Below the pieces are notes generated by a model, which ran no database searches, was not told the origin of the DNA, and saw nothing but the letters and a program-made list of their open reading frames with translations. The position numbers and the translations under genes are program-made. Positions 17,268 to 25,086 of a stretch of DNA of 64,000 bases are shown here, one piece after another. Each line of letters starts with the position of its first letter. Position 1 is the first letter of the stretch. The DNA is from CAYUNW01 sp964446235 (GTDB lineage Bacteria; Patescibacteriota; Microgenomatia; 2-02-FULL-39-11). The stretch spans positions 1 through 64,000 of the forward strand of contig CAYUNW010000001.1 of the NCBI GenBank assembly GCA_964446235.1, in the 5' to 3' direction.

Positions 17268-17620
17268 AGGTTTCAATCCCCTTTTTGGCCGTAAATTTAT
17301 ATGGAGAAATTATATTTCTCTACCCCATGCATACTTAGCATTCGGCTTTTCAATTCTATACGAATACACCTCATGCTGCGTTTGTCACGGGATAGTTGGT
17401 TGTAATTCTATACTTAAGTTTAGAAACAACCCTCTATCTTCTCGTTTGTTAAAGTGCTTAGGTTTCTTTTGAAAACTATCTCTATCGCTAAAGATAAAGC
17501 AGTTTAACTTAAGAAACTTACCTAGAGTTTAATTAAACCCAGGGTGAGGCCCGTCCTGCCCAGCGGGCCTCACTCCGGATTCAATCAATACTTATTTATT
17601 TGTTAAATGTGCAATATCCA
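17268..17620. other. Non-coding stretch with a perfect 10-bp hairpin
   Basis: No convincing gene. A 74-codon frame (17248-17472) has no recognisable features and starts inside the hairpin. The one clear structure is GTGAGGCCCG (17544-17553), a 10-nt loop, then CGGGCCTCAC (17564-17573), a perfect GC-rich stem in AT-rich surroundings without a T run. Confidence 0.5.
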
Positions 17621-17622
17621 AC

Positions 17623-17712
17623 AAAAAACCTCTTGCTCGTTTATGACTTGCCGTTAAGCTTAAAAATAAGCTTATCGGAAAATCATCTGGCAGGATGAGT
17701 CAAGAGGTTTTG
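17623..17712 (-). terminator. Large structured terminator of the DUF11 gene
   Basis: On the minus strand AAAACCTCTTG (17712-17702) pairs perfectly with CAAGAGGTTTT (17635-17625), followed by T6. The 66-nt interior is itself structured: CCG-A-TAAGCTTA, loop TTTT, TAAGCTTA-A-CGG, and a TCATC/GATGA hairpin. A second hairpin, CCTGGC/GCCAGG, lies between it and the stop (17721-17738). It acts plausibly as terminator; the branched interior is unusual for one. Confidence 0.6.
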
Positions 17713-17743
17713 GTTTTTCCCTGGCCCTCCTGCCAGGACAGTT

Positions 17744-18436
17744 TTATACTCTTCTGGATTTCTTTCTCAAGTAATTCCCAAGACCCATACTTGATACCAA
17801 TCCTGATAATGTAATAATCCAGTTTTCAGGTCCGGCTTTTGGTACTTGTGGAACTATCAGTTTTTTCTCTACACAAAACTGAGATTCATCTTTGTCTGCT
17901 AAATCCCCGCTTCTTGCTTCTGCCACATTTACCTGACATGAAACATTTTCATTGGACAATGCTGCTTCATGAACTATACGACCTTTCAGATAATATGTTT
18001 GGGATTCATGTCCGTTCAAACTGACAGTAAATGTAAACTGCCTGGTTTTGGTATCATAAGTACCGGGTCCGGACATATAATCTACATATGTAGGCAATGT
18101 GTCGGTAACGACTATATTTTCAAGTTTTTGATCACCTGGATTTTTGACAACAATTTGGAAAGTTATCAATTGTTGCGGTCTGAATTTGGGATCATAGACA
18201 GATAAATTATCGACATAATATCCGGTTGCCGGGTTGGCAACTTTCTTATCTATCATGATATTGGGAGGAGTAGGACATGTCCAACCTCCACCGTACACCG
18301 GAACACAACCAGACGGAACATCACTTGTTTTTGCTGTTCCTCCGGCAAAAGCCAATCCATTAAAAGATACTGTCATAACAGCGACAGTAGATAAAGTTAT
18401 TATGGTTCGGGCAATTGTTTTCATATTTTTATCCAT
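17744..18436 (-). CDS. Secreted DUF11-domain surface protein with C-terminal anchor
   Basis: About 230 residues from ATG 18436 (18424 is also possible; the upstream TTG at 18451 is less likely). It has an N-terminal signal peptide ending ...FNGLAFAGG, and a DUF11-type beta-sandwich: RPQQLITFQIVVKNPGDQKLENIVVTDTLPTYVDYM. The C-terminus has PKAGPENW, a hydrophobic segment and KKSRR, which is the layout of a sortase sorting signal (LPxTG-like, here VPKAG). It is therefore probably wall- or membrane-anchored outside the cell. No sortase gene is in the window. It has its own consensus promoter and terminator, so it is monocistronic and perhaps well expressed. Confidence 0.75.
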   Translation of the reverse strand: MDKNMKTIARTIITLSTVAVMTVSFNGLAFAGGTAKTSDVPSGCVPVYGGGWTCPTPPNIMIDKKVANPATGYYVDNLSVYDPKFRPQQLITFQIVVKNPGDQKLENIVVTDTLPTYVDYMSGPGTYDTKTRQFTFTVSLNGHESQTYYLKGRIVHEAALSNENVSCQVNVAEARSGDLADKDESQFCVEKKLIVPQVPKAGPENWIITLSGLVSSMGLGNYLRKKSRRV

Positions 18437-18472
18437 AACTTTTTTGGGCAAGAAATTTTATAAATTTTGCGA

Positions 18473-18501
18473 ATTATACAATACTATAAGTCTTTTGTCA
18501 A
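18473..18501 (-). promoter_or_regulatory. Consensus sigma70-type promoter of the DUF11 gene
   Basis: On the minus strand TTGACA (18501-18496), a 17-nt spacer, then TATAAT (18478-18473). Both hexamers are perfect and the spacing ideal. Transcription would start near 18466, about 30 nt before the ATG at 18436. The rest of 18502-18709 shows only a weak AAACATT/AATGTTT hairpin at 18653-18669. Confidence 0.85.
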
Positions 18502-18709
18502 GTACTATAGGATTTAGTGTAAAATGAACCAGGGGCAGTAGCAGGTTTTATAAACAATGTGGATTATAACAATACATTATATATATGTCAATTTTATAGG
18601 TTACATTAATAAATATTAAATAAAAACCTTTAAGCGGTATACAAAAATTAGTAAACATTAAAAATGTTTTAAAAGGTTATATTAATATCTTATGTTTTGG
18701 AATTACACA

Positions 18710-19264
18710 TTAGGAGTTTATCAGTTTTTTTAGTTTCCCAAAATCCAATTGAAATAATTTCATGTATTTACCCGGAAAACGGATGACAGCGGCGGGATGA
18801 AGCGTAATGAAAATCTTTCTACCCTTTTCCTCTATCACTTTACCTCTTTGACTCAAGATTGCCACATCCCTGCCTAAAACAGCCTTACAGGCAGTCTTAC
18901 CCAGAAGCACGATAATATCAGGTGAAATCACGGCTAATTGCTTGGAAAAATGCACCAATCCGTGCCTGATATCAGCCTGGCTTGGTGCGCCTCTTTTGGG
19001 TAAGTATTTGACCGGACTGGTGATAAAAACCTCATTTTCGACCATTCCAGAGTCTACAATAAGCCTCCGCAAAAGTTTACCTGATCTTCCGATAAATGGA
19101 CGACCTTCCCTGGCTTCGTTTTTACCGGGAGCTTCTCCTACAAAAACCACCCTTGCATCCGCATTACCTTCCCCGGGTACGGGATTGCCAATCTTGCCTA
19201 CCCGGCATTTACGGCATTTGGATATCTCCAAGGCTATTTGTTTGAGAGCTAGTTGTTTGTTCAT
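18710..19264 (-). CDS. Family 4-like uracil-DNA glycosylase lacking two Fe-S ligands
   Basis: 184 residues. GEAPGKNEAREGRPFIGRSGKLL (from residue 43) is the uracil-pocket motif of type 4/5 UDGs, and a His-containing ITLHPAAVIR motif near the C-terminus completes the active site. These enzymes remove uracil from DNA. Type 4 UDGs bind a 4Fe-4S cluster through four Cys. Here CxxC is present (17 and 20), but the usual VKC is VKY (Tyr87) and no Cys matches the fourth ligand; Cys126 lies elsewhere. The cluster may be lost or altered. The start overlaps the stop of the M14-like gene by 4 bp. Confidence 0.82.
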   Translation of the reverse strand: MNKQLALKQIALEISKCRKCRVGKIGNPVPGEGNADARVVFVGEAPGKNEAREGRPFIGRSGKLLRRLIVDSGMVENEVFITSPVKYLPKRGAPSQADIRHGLVHFSKQLAVISPDIIVLLGKTACKAVLGRDVAILSQRGKVIEEKGRKIFITLHPAAVIRFPGKYMKLFQLDFGKLKKLINS

Positions 19265-20187
19265 ATTTTTCTTATATTTTTTGCATAAGCATAAAGAAAC
19301 TCACCTTTATTGATATATGGCTTATCGGATATCCAGAGCATCTCTCCATCTTCTTTTGCTTTTACGGATACTTTTTTAGTTAAATCAAGGTTATTTATTA
19401 TTCCTATTGTTGCACTTTTTGAGATTGACATATCGGAAATTGTTCTCGACCACAAACCCGTAAATGGTGATAAAATCTCCTTCAATCCTGAATATACTTG
19501 TATATTTTTTGTACTCATTTGGCTTTGTTTTAAGACTTTGAATACTTCCGTTACCCAATTTACGTGTCTGTCTATATATCTTTTCTCTCGCAAACCATGA
19601 TGCCCTGATTCAAAGATAAGATAAGTGATACCTCTTTTGGCTAAGTTTTCGGTCTTAGACCAGGCTCCTTGGTATTCATAAAAAATCTTACCAGCCTTGA
19701 TATTTCCGATGATTTGCCTTGTTGTTTTGTTTACTTTCGGATTTTTGGTCTCATAGGATAGAATTATATCCTCTAGATACTCATGTTTACCTCCACCATG
19801 CAAATCAATCCAAATACAATTGTTAGGTAAATAATTTGAAACCAACCAATGAATAAGCCTTTCGGAGGGTTTTCCTTTTGCTTTCCCCGGATAAAACCAT
19901 TTTGGACATAAATTATCCAAAGGATTACATCCTGTACCGGCTTGGAAGCCGGATATATTAACTATCGGAATAATGGTAATATTTCCACTATAAACAATTT
20001 TGGAATTTGGAATTTGGAATTTGGATATCAGTTCATAAGCTGCGTCTATAGAAGCAAGTTCATCCCCATCCATACCAGCTGTAATCAGAATATCAGATTT
20101 GGTTGTAGCGTTAAAACTCTTATATACGGGAATATTTAATTTTATCTTTCCAAGATCAACTTCGGATATCTGTTTGATTAATTTCAT
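19261..20187 (-). CDS. Succinylglutamate desuccinylase/aspartoacylase (M14)-like protein
   Basis: 308 residues. The AstE/AspA pattern is recognisable: ITAGMDGDELASIDAAYEL near 36-54, IDLHGGGKHEYLED with His130, and YLIFESGHHGLREKR with a Glu. A C-terminal beta-barrel-like domain (LKEILSPFTGLWSR... GEMLWISDKPYINKGEFLYAYAK) is typical of the family. Members are zinc deacylases or carboxypeptidase-like enzymes. The first zinc motif HxxE reads DxxE here (Asp40, Glu43), so metal binding or activity may differ. A GGAATTT microrepeat lies in frame. It is divergent from the PLP enzyme gene across 63 bp. Confidence 0.72.
   Translation of the reverse strand: MKLIKQISEVDLGKIKLNIPVYKSFNATTKSDILITAGMDGDELASIDAAYELISKFQIPNSKIVYSGNITIIPIVNISGFQAGTGCNPLDNLCPKWFYPGKAKGKPSERLIHWLVSNYLPNNCIWIDLHGGGKHEYLEDIILSYETKNPKVNKTTRQIIGNIKAGKIFYEYQGAWSKTENLAKRGITYLIFESGHHGLREKRYIDRHVNWVTEVFKVLKQSQMSTKNIQVYSGLKEILSPFTGLWSRTISDMSISKSATIGIINNLDLTKKVSVKAKEDGEMLWISDKPYINKGEFLYAYAKNIRKI
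19998..20026. repeat. Heptamer microrepeat GGAATTT x3
   Basis: Tandem GGAATTT units within the M14-like gene; the minus strand codes KFQIPNSK. The 21-nt array keeps the reading frame. It is one base per unit different from the array at 10917-10944. Confidence 0.7.
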
Positions 20188-20250
20188 ATAAGAGATATTA
20201 TATACTGTATGAATTCATCGTTGATATCCATGTTTTAATGAATAAAATAC

Positions 20251-21810
20251 ATGATTTTCAATTCTGAGAAAGATATTATCATCAAACAATCAATATATGA
20301 CCTGAAAGATGATTTTACCGAATTATCAGCAATTATTTATTCCTACCAAAACCGGATAGTAAACTTCAAAAAAAACATTAGTAAGGTAAAAAAACATCTT
20401 TACCAAAAAAGTTATGACAGTATTTTAGATCAACTTAGATCTATTGAAAATTGTTTGAAAGATTGCCAATCAGAGATAGTGACTATCCAAAAAGATATCG
20501 GGAGGGGAAGTACTCAAGAAAATCTCTTTAAACTAATTGAAAAAAAACACTTATTGTTTGATTTTTTACGCACTCAAGTAAATATTCTTTCAGCTATTAT
20601 TACTGCACTTGACTTCCAATCTCCAGCATTTTCTGCATCCAATGACTATTCTATGGCAGGACAATTTACTGGTAAAATACTCGCTACGATAAATGATTAC
20701 AAAAGAGATGGTAGGCTGGATAACAGAGAACTTGAGAACTGGTACAAGAAAGAATTCATCGATTTGAATTTCAAATTCAGGATAAACTGCTACGCTACCA
20801 ACTCAGGTATGGCTGCTTTTACTACTATTTTGAACTTTCTTTTTTTAGAACGGAAAATAAACAAAACAATCCTCATTGGAGAGTCTTGTTATCATGAGAA
20901 CAAGAAGCTGCTTGAAAAACTCCCCTTTGAAATTATCAAAGTCAACGAATCCGATACACAGTTAATCATCGAAAAAATAAGAAAACATAATCCGGAAGGC
21001 TTATTTTTTGACTCGTTAACCAATACCCAGAATATATTCATTTTGGATTGGCAAAAAATATTGCGATTCTTGGTTGGATGGGCACAAAAAGACATCTACT
21101 TCGTACTTGATAATACCTGCCTATCATCTACCATCCAACCTTTCAGGGAAATTGTCGGAAAATCAAAAAAAGTACACTTAATAGTCTTTGAAAGTCTTCT
21201 TAAATACCTGCAAATGGGTATGGATAGAGCCAATGCAGGCATGATCTCAACTTACGGTAAAGATACTCACTTACTCATGGAATATCGAGAACATCTGGGA
21301 ACCAATATATCCGACTCATCAGTGTATGCTATACCCTGGATAAAAAGAGAAATTTATGAAAAAAGGCTATACAGGTTTCAAAGAAATGCTTTCTTTCTAG
21401 CCCAAGAACTGAACAAATATATCAAACAAACAAATCATAAAAAAATTAAGGAGATTATATATCCGAGATCTAATTATCTACCTACAGTTTGGCAATCTGA
21501 TAAACCAACAACTGAAAAACAGATATCTGAAAACCAGTCTTTTCATGGTAGTTTTTTCACTTTCCGTTTCTATAATGAATCGATTTCCGTCTATAAAAAA
21601 TTCCTCAAAATAGTGATAAATGAAGCCAGAAAAGAAAAAGTGCAAATATACGGAGGGACAAGTTTTGGCTTCAACACTTCAAGGATATATCTGACAGCAT
21701 TGCAGATAAAAGTAACCAAACCCTTTGTCCGCTTTTCGGCCGGTACGGAAACTATCTGGGAAATAGAGAAGATAAAAAATGCTTTGATCAAAGCTATGAA
21801 TGCCCTTTAA
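20251..21810 (+). CDS. PLP-dependent fold-type I enzyme with N-terminal helical extension
   Basis: 519 residues. The first 130 or so are helical and coiled-coil-like (KKNISKVKKHLYQKSYDSILDQL region) and are not part of the usual enzyme. The core follows: YATNSGMAAF (cofactor phosphate loop, 181-190), VLDNTCLSS with Asp287, and FESLLKYLQMG with Lys318 as the likely Schiff-base lysine. The order resembles the Cys/Met metabolism (cystathionine lyase-like) and related aminotransferase clans. The substrate is unknown. There is no Shine-Dalgarno. Its stop overlaps that of the convergent response regulator by 4 bp. The family call is good; the reaction is not predicted. Confidence 0.65.
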   Translation: MIFNSEKDIIIKQSIYDLKDDFTELSAIIYSYQNRIVNFKKNISKVKKHLYQKSYDSILDQLRSIENCLKDCQSEIVTIQKDIGRGSTQENLFKLIEKKHLLFDFLRTQVNILSAIITALDFQSPAFSASNDYSMAGQFTGKILATINDYKRDGRLDNRELENWYKKEFIDLNFKFRINCYATNSGMAAFTTILNFLFLERKINKTILIGESCYHENKKLLEKLPFEIIKVNESDTQLIIEKIRKHNPEGLFFDSLTNTQNIFILDWQKILRFLVGWAQKDIYFVLDNTCLSSTIQPFREIVGKSKKVHLIVFESLLKYLQMGMDRANAGMISTYGKDTHLLMEYREHLGTNISDSSVYAIPWIKREIYEKRLYRFQRNAFFLAQELNKYIKQTNHKKIKEIIYPRSNYLPTVWQSDKPTTEKQISENQSFHGSFFTFRFYNESISVYKKFLKIVINEARKEKVQIYGGTSFGFNTSRIYLTALQIKVTKPFVRFSAGTETIWEIEKIKNALIKAMNAL

Positions 21811-22172
21811 ACGGAAAGAATGTTAGCGATTTTTTTCATTACTTCGTCTATTGAAGTATTGGCTTTGATAATATAGTCTTCTACACCTATAAGACGGGCT
21901 TCTTTTTCCTCACTGTCCAAATTGGACATAACTATAACTTTCAGTTTGGCGGTATTTTCATCACCACGGATTTCCTCCAAAACATCAAATCCATTCATTC
22001 CGCCTGGAAGCATAATATCAAGAAGAACCAAATCAGGTTTAGCATTACGAATGATATCCAAACCCTCCTGTCCGGTTTTGGCTATCAAAACGGAATAGTT
22101 TACTTCGTGAAGTTTTTTTTTATAAACCTCTATCAGGTTTTCGTCATCCTCTATGACTAATATTTTAATCAT
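21807..22172 (-). CDS. Stand-alone response regulator receiver protein
   Basis: 121 residues, a single CheY-like receiver domain. The acidic pair is in VIEDDENL, the phospho-acceptor Asp in LVLLDIMLPGG near residue 52, a Thr/Ser switch in VIVMSNLD, and the conserved Lys in DYIIKAN near residue 103. There is no output domain and no histidine kinase gene nearby, so partner and target are unknown. It lies 49 bp downstream of the secA start side and is probably transcribed independently. Confidence 0.85.
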   Translation of the reverse strand: MIKILVIEDDENLIEVYKKKLHEVNYSVLIAKTGQEGLDIIRNAKPDLVLLDIMLPGGMNGFDVLEEIRGDENTAKLKVIVMSNLDSEEKEARLIGVEDYIIKANTSIDEVMKKIANILSV

Positions 22173-22221
22173 AAGTACATGTTAACAAAATAACAAGATA
22201 GCTGAAAAGTATCTAAATTAT

Positions 22222-24918
22222 TCAACTTGCCTGGGGATAATGACAACGTTTCCATTTCTTACTGGATCCACACCAGCAAGGATCATTTCGACCAAGTTTT
22301 TTCTTTTCAGTATCTTTTGACGCGTAAGTCGATGAGGTGTTGGTTTTCTGTCTTTCTTTTTTGGCTTCCCGGGAAATATCCGTCTGTTGATTTTTCATCA
22401 TTTGTATTTGATCGGGGGTCAATTGCACCTGTACTTTGAAAATCCGGTGTACTATCTCGTAATCGATATTGGAAACCAATCTTTCAAACATGCTAAACGC
22501 TTCATTTTTATATTCCACCAACGGATCCAACTGACCGTATCCCCGAAGACCTATACCTTCACGAAGAGTATCCAAAGTATCCAGATGTTCCATCCAGAGA
22601 TTATCGATAACCGATAACATAACCCACTTTTCGATTTGTTTGGAAATTTCTCCACCATATGTCTTTTCTCTTTGAGCATAAACATCGTTTACAACGCTTC
22701 TGAGAAATTTAGTGATATCTGCAGGTGACTGCAGATTGATTAATTTCTCCTGCAAAGCTTTCTGGGATAATGGTTCAAAGGGAATAATCGAAACGAAATC
22801 GTCAAATATTTTCTTTTTTTCATCACTTGTAATCCCTTTACCGACATAAAGATTTACCAAATGTTCAATTTCCAATTCAATTTTTTGCATGATTAACTCT
22901 TTGAGGTTATCTCCGGTTATCACTTGCTTACGCAGTCCATAGATAATCTCCCGTTGTTTATTTAAAACATCATCATATTCAACCAAATGCTTTCTGGTAT
23001 CAAAATGGAAACCTTCTACTTTTACCTGAGCCTGTTCTATAGCGCGGGATACCATGGGATGCTCAAGCGGTACATCGTCTGGCAACTTAAACACCGTCAT
23101 AAGCCTTGCAACCTGATCCCCTCCAAAAAGTCGCATTACATCATCTTCAAGTGCTACGAAAAACCTGGATGTTCCGGGATCACCCTGTCTGCCTGCCCGA
23201 CCTCGAAGCTGATTGTCAATGCGCCTAGATTCATGCCTTTCGGTACCGATAACTATCAATCCTCCGTTTTTGATAACCTCATCGTGGGATTTTTTCCATT
23301 TTGCCTGTTCTGTTTCATATTTTTTTTGATCACTTTTGGTCTGTACCATATATTTACTCGGCGGTTGTCCTCCTAAAATAATATCAACACCTCTTCCGGC
23401 CATATTGGTTGCCACAGTAACGGCGCCTTTGGTACCTGCCTGGGAGATAATCGATGCTTCTTTCTCATGGTTTTTGGCATTCAGAAGTTGGTGTGGTACT
23501 CCTTTATTCCATAAAATTTTGGATAAAAATTCATTTTTTTCTATAGAAGTAGTACCAACCAAAACCGGTCTGCCGGATTTGTAATGTTTCCCAATCTCTT
23601 CAGCCACCGCCTCAAATTTTGCTTTGGTAGTCTTATACACCAAATCAGGTTCATCCGTTCTTACCATCGGTTTATTGGTGGGAATTATCACTACATCTAG
23701 CTTGTATATTTTGTGGAACTCCTCTGCTTCGGTAGATGCAGTACCGGTCATACCGGCCAATTTTTGATACATCCGGAAATAATTCTGTAGTGACACGGTA
23801 GCCAATGTTTTGGATTCCTGCTGTATAGTCACGCCTTCTTTGGCTTCTATAGCCTGATGAAGCCCTTCGGAAAATCTACGACCGTGAAGCATGCGTCCGG
23901 TAAATTCATCAACAATGATAATCTGATCATCTTTGACAACGTATTCTTTATCTTTTTGAAATAAAGTTTGGGCTTTGAGCGCTGCTTCGATATGATGAAC
24001 TGTGGAAAAATCTTTTTCATAAAGGTTTTCCACTCCAAGCATTTTCTCGATTTGGGCAATACCTTCTTCCGTCAAATGGGCTGTTCTCAATTTCTCGTCA
24101 ATAGAATAGTCTTTATCCTTGGATAGTCTGGCTACCATCTTGGCATATTCATAATATTTTTTGGTTGGCTCCGTATCAGGAGCACTGATAATATGTGGGG
24201 TTCTAGCTTCATCTATAAGTACACTATCTACTTCGTCAACAATTGCATAATGAAAGTTGCGTTGAACCATTTGTGCCGTTTCCGATACCATATTGTCACG
24301 GAGATAATCAAAACCAAATTCCGAGTTGATACCATACGTGACATCAGCCATATAAGCTTCTTTACGGCTGATAGGTTTAAGATGTATCAACCTCCAATCC
24401 TGTGCGCTTTTATCCTCATATTGGGGATCATAAATAAAAGATTGGTCATGAATAATTGCGGCTGTTGATAATCCTAAAAGATAAAAAATCGGTCCCATCC
24501 AGCCGCAATCCCTTCTGGCCAGATAGTCATTGACGGTGACAAGATGCGTACCCATACCGCTTAATGCATTCAAATAGAGAGCAGGAATAGCGGATAAAGT
24601 CTTACCTTCACCAGTTTTTTGTTCGGCTACCGCTCCCCGATGAAGCTCTATAGCGGCCATAAGCTGAACATCATAAGGTCTTTCTCCGGTGGTGCGAAAA
24701 GATGCTTCCCTAACTAATGCAAAAGCTTCGGGTAAAAGCTCATCTAAGGATGTATTCTGGGACAACCTGTTTTTAAATTGGGCAGTTTTTTCTTTGAATT
24801 CATCGTCTTTGAGTTTCTTAATTTTACTTTCCCATTCGTTGATTTGTGCCACAATAGGAGTAATCCGTTTTATCTCCTTAAAATTAGCATCAAATAGCTT
24901 GCCAAATATCTTAAACAT
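22222..24918 (-). CDS. secA: Preprotein translocase ATPase SecA
   Basis: 898 residues, full length. Walker A is EQKTGEGKTLSA near 98-109, the DEVD box is in VDEVDSVLIDEARTP, and the helicase motifs GTTSIEKNE, TNMAGRGVDI and GRAGRQGDPG are present. The C-terminus carries the zinc-binding SEC-C motif (CWCGSSKKWKRCH). SecA drives export of unfolded preproteins through SecYEG at the membrane, which serves the many signal-peptide proteins in this window. The start has no clear Shine-Dalgarno; a TATTAT-like -10 lies about 35 nt upstream. Confidence 0.97.
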   Translation of the reverse strand: MFKIFGKLFDANFKEIKRITPIVAQINEWESKIKKLKDDEFKEKTAQFKNRLSQNTSLDELLPEAFALVREASFRTTGERPYDVQLMAAIELHRGAVAEQKTGEGKTLSAIPALYLNALSGMGTHLVTVNDYLARRDCGWMGPIFYLLGLSTAAIIHDQSFIYDPQYEDKSAQDWRLIHLKPISRKEAYMADVTYGINSEFGFDYLRDNMVSETAQMVQRNFHYAIVDEVDSVLIDEARTPHIISAPDTEPTKKYYEYAKMVARLSKDKDYSIDEKLRTAHLTEEGIAQIEKMLGVENLYEKDFSTVHHIEAALKAQTLFQKDKEYVVKDDQIIIVDEFTGRMLHGRRFSEGLHQAIEAKEGVTIQQESKTLATVSLQNYFRMYQKLAGMTGTASTEAEEFHKIYKLDVVIIPTNKPMVRTDEPDLVYKTTKAKFEAVAEEIGKHYKSGRPVLVGTTSIEKNEFLSKILWNKGVPHQLLNAKNHEKEASIISQAGTKGAVTVATNMAGRGVDIILGGQPPSKYMVQTKSDQKKYETEQAKWKKSHDEVIKNGGLIVIGTERHESRRIDNQLRGRAGRQGDPGTSRFFVALEDDVMRLFGGDQVARLMTVFKLPDDVPLEHPMVSRAIEQAQVKVEGFHFDTRKHLVEYDDVLNKQREIIYGLRKQVITGDNLKELIMQKIELEIEHLVNLYVGKGITSDEKKKIFDDFVSIIPFEPLSQKALQEKLINLQSPADITKFLRSVVNDVYAQREKTYGGEISKQIEKWVMLSVIDNLWMEHLDTLDTLREGIGLRGYGQLDPLVEYKNEAFSMFERLVSNIDYEIVHRIFKVQVQLTPDQIQMMKNQQTDISREAKKERQKTNTSSTYASKDTEKKKLGRNDPCWCGSSKKWKRCHYPQAS

Positions 24919-25031
24919 AAGATATATATTTTAACATTTTTTGGAGGACTTTTATAATAGCGATATACCGACAAATCTATTTTTTATCCTATAAAAATAA
25001 ATTGTTGTGACAATCCAAAATTAAACTGCGC

Positions 25032-25077
25032 TTGACAACTATCATAATAACAGTAATATTATTTATAAATAATATTA
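25032..25077 (+). promoter_or_regulatory. Promoter with a 24-bp perfect palindrome (operator candidate)
   Basis: TTGACA (25032-25037), 16 nt, then TAATAT (25054-25059). The -10 lies within a perfect palindrome, TAATATTATTTA/TAAATAATATTA (25054-25077). A regulator bound there would block RNA polymerase. The palindrome is pure A/T, so a cruciform or chance origin is possible. The ATG of the PP-loop gene is at 25087. Confidence 0.6.
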
Positions 25078-25086
25078 TGTCCAAAC

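Noticed and set aside
17248..17472. 74-codon plus-strand ORF after the S23 gene
   Set aside because: Starts inside a strong hairpin, has no Shine-Dalgarno or promoter, and its composition is not protein-like.
17625..17712. Integron attC site
   Set aside because: The stem size fits, but the conserved core bases of attC arms are not seen, and an oligo-T tail argues for a terminator.
22987..23376. 129-codon plus-strand ORF
   Set aside because: Antisense shadow of secA.
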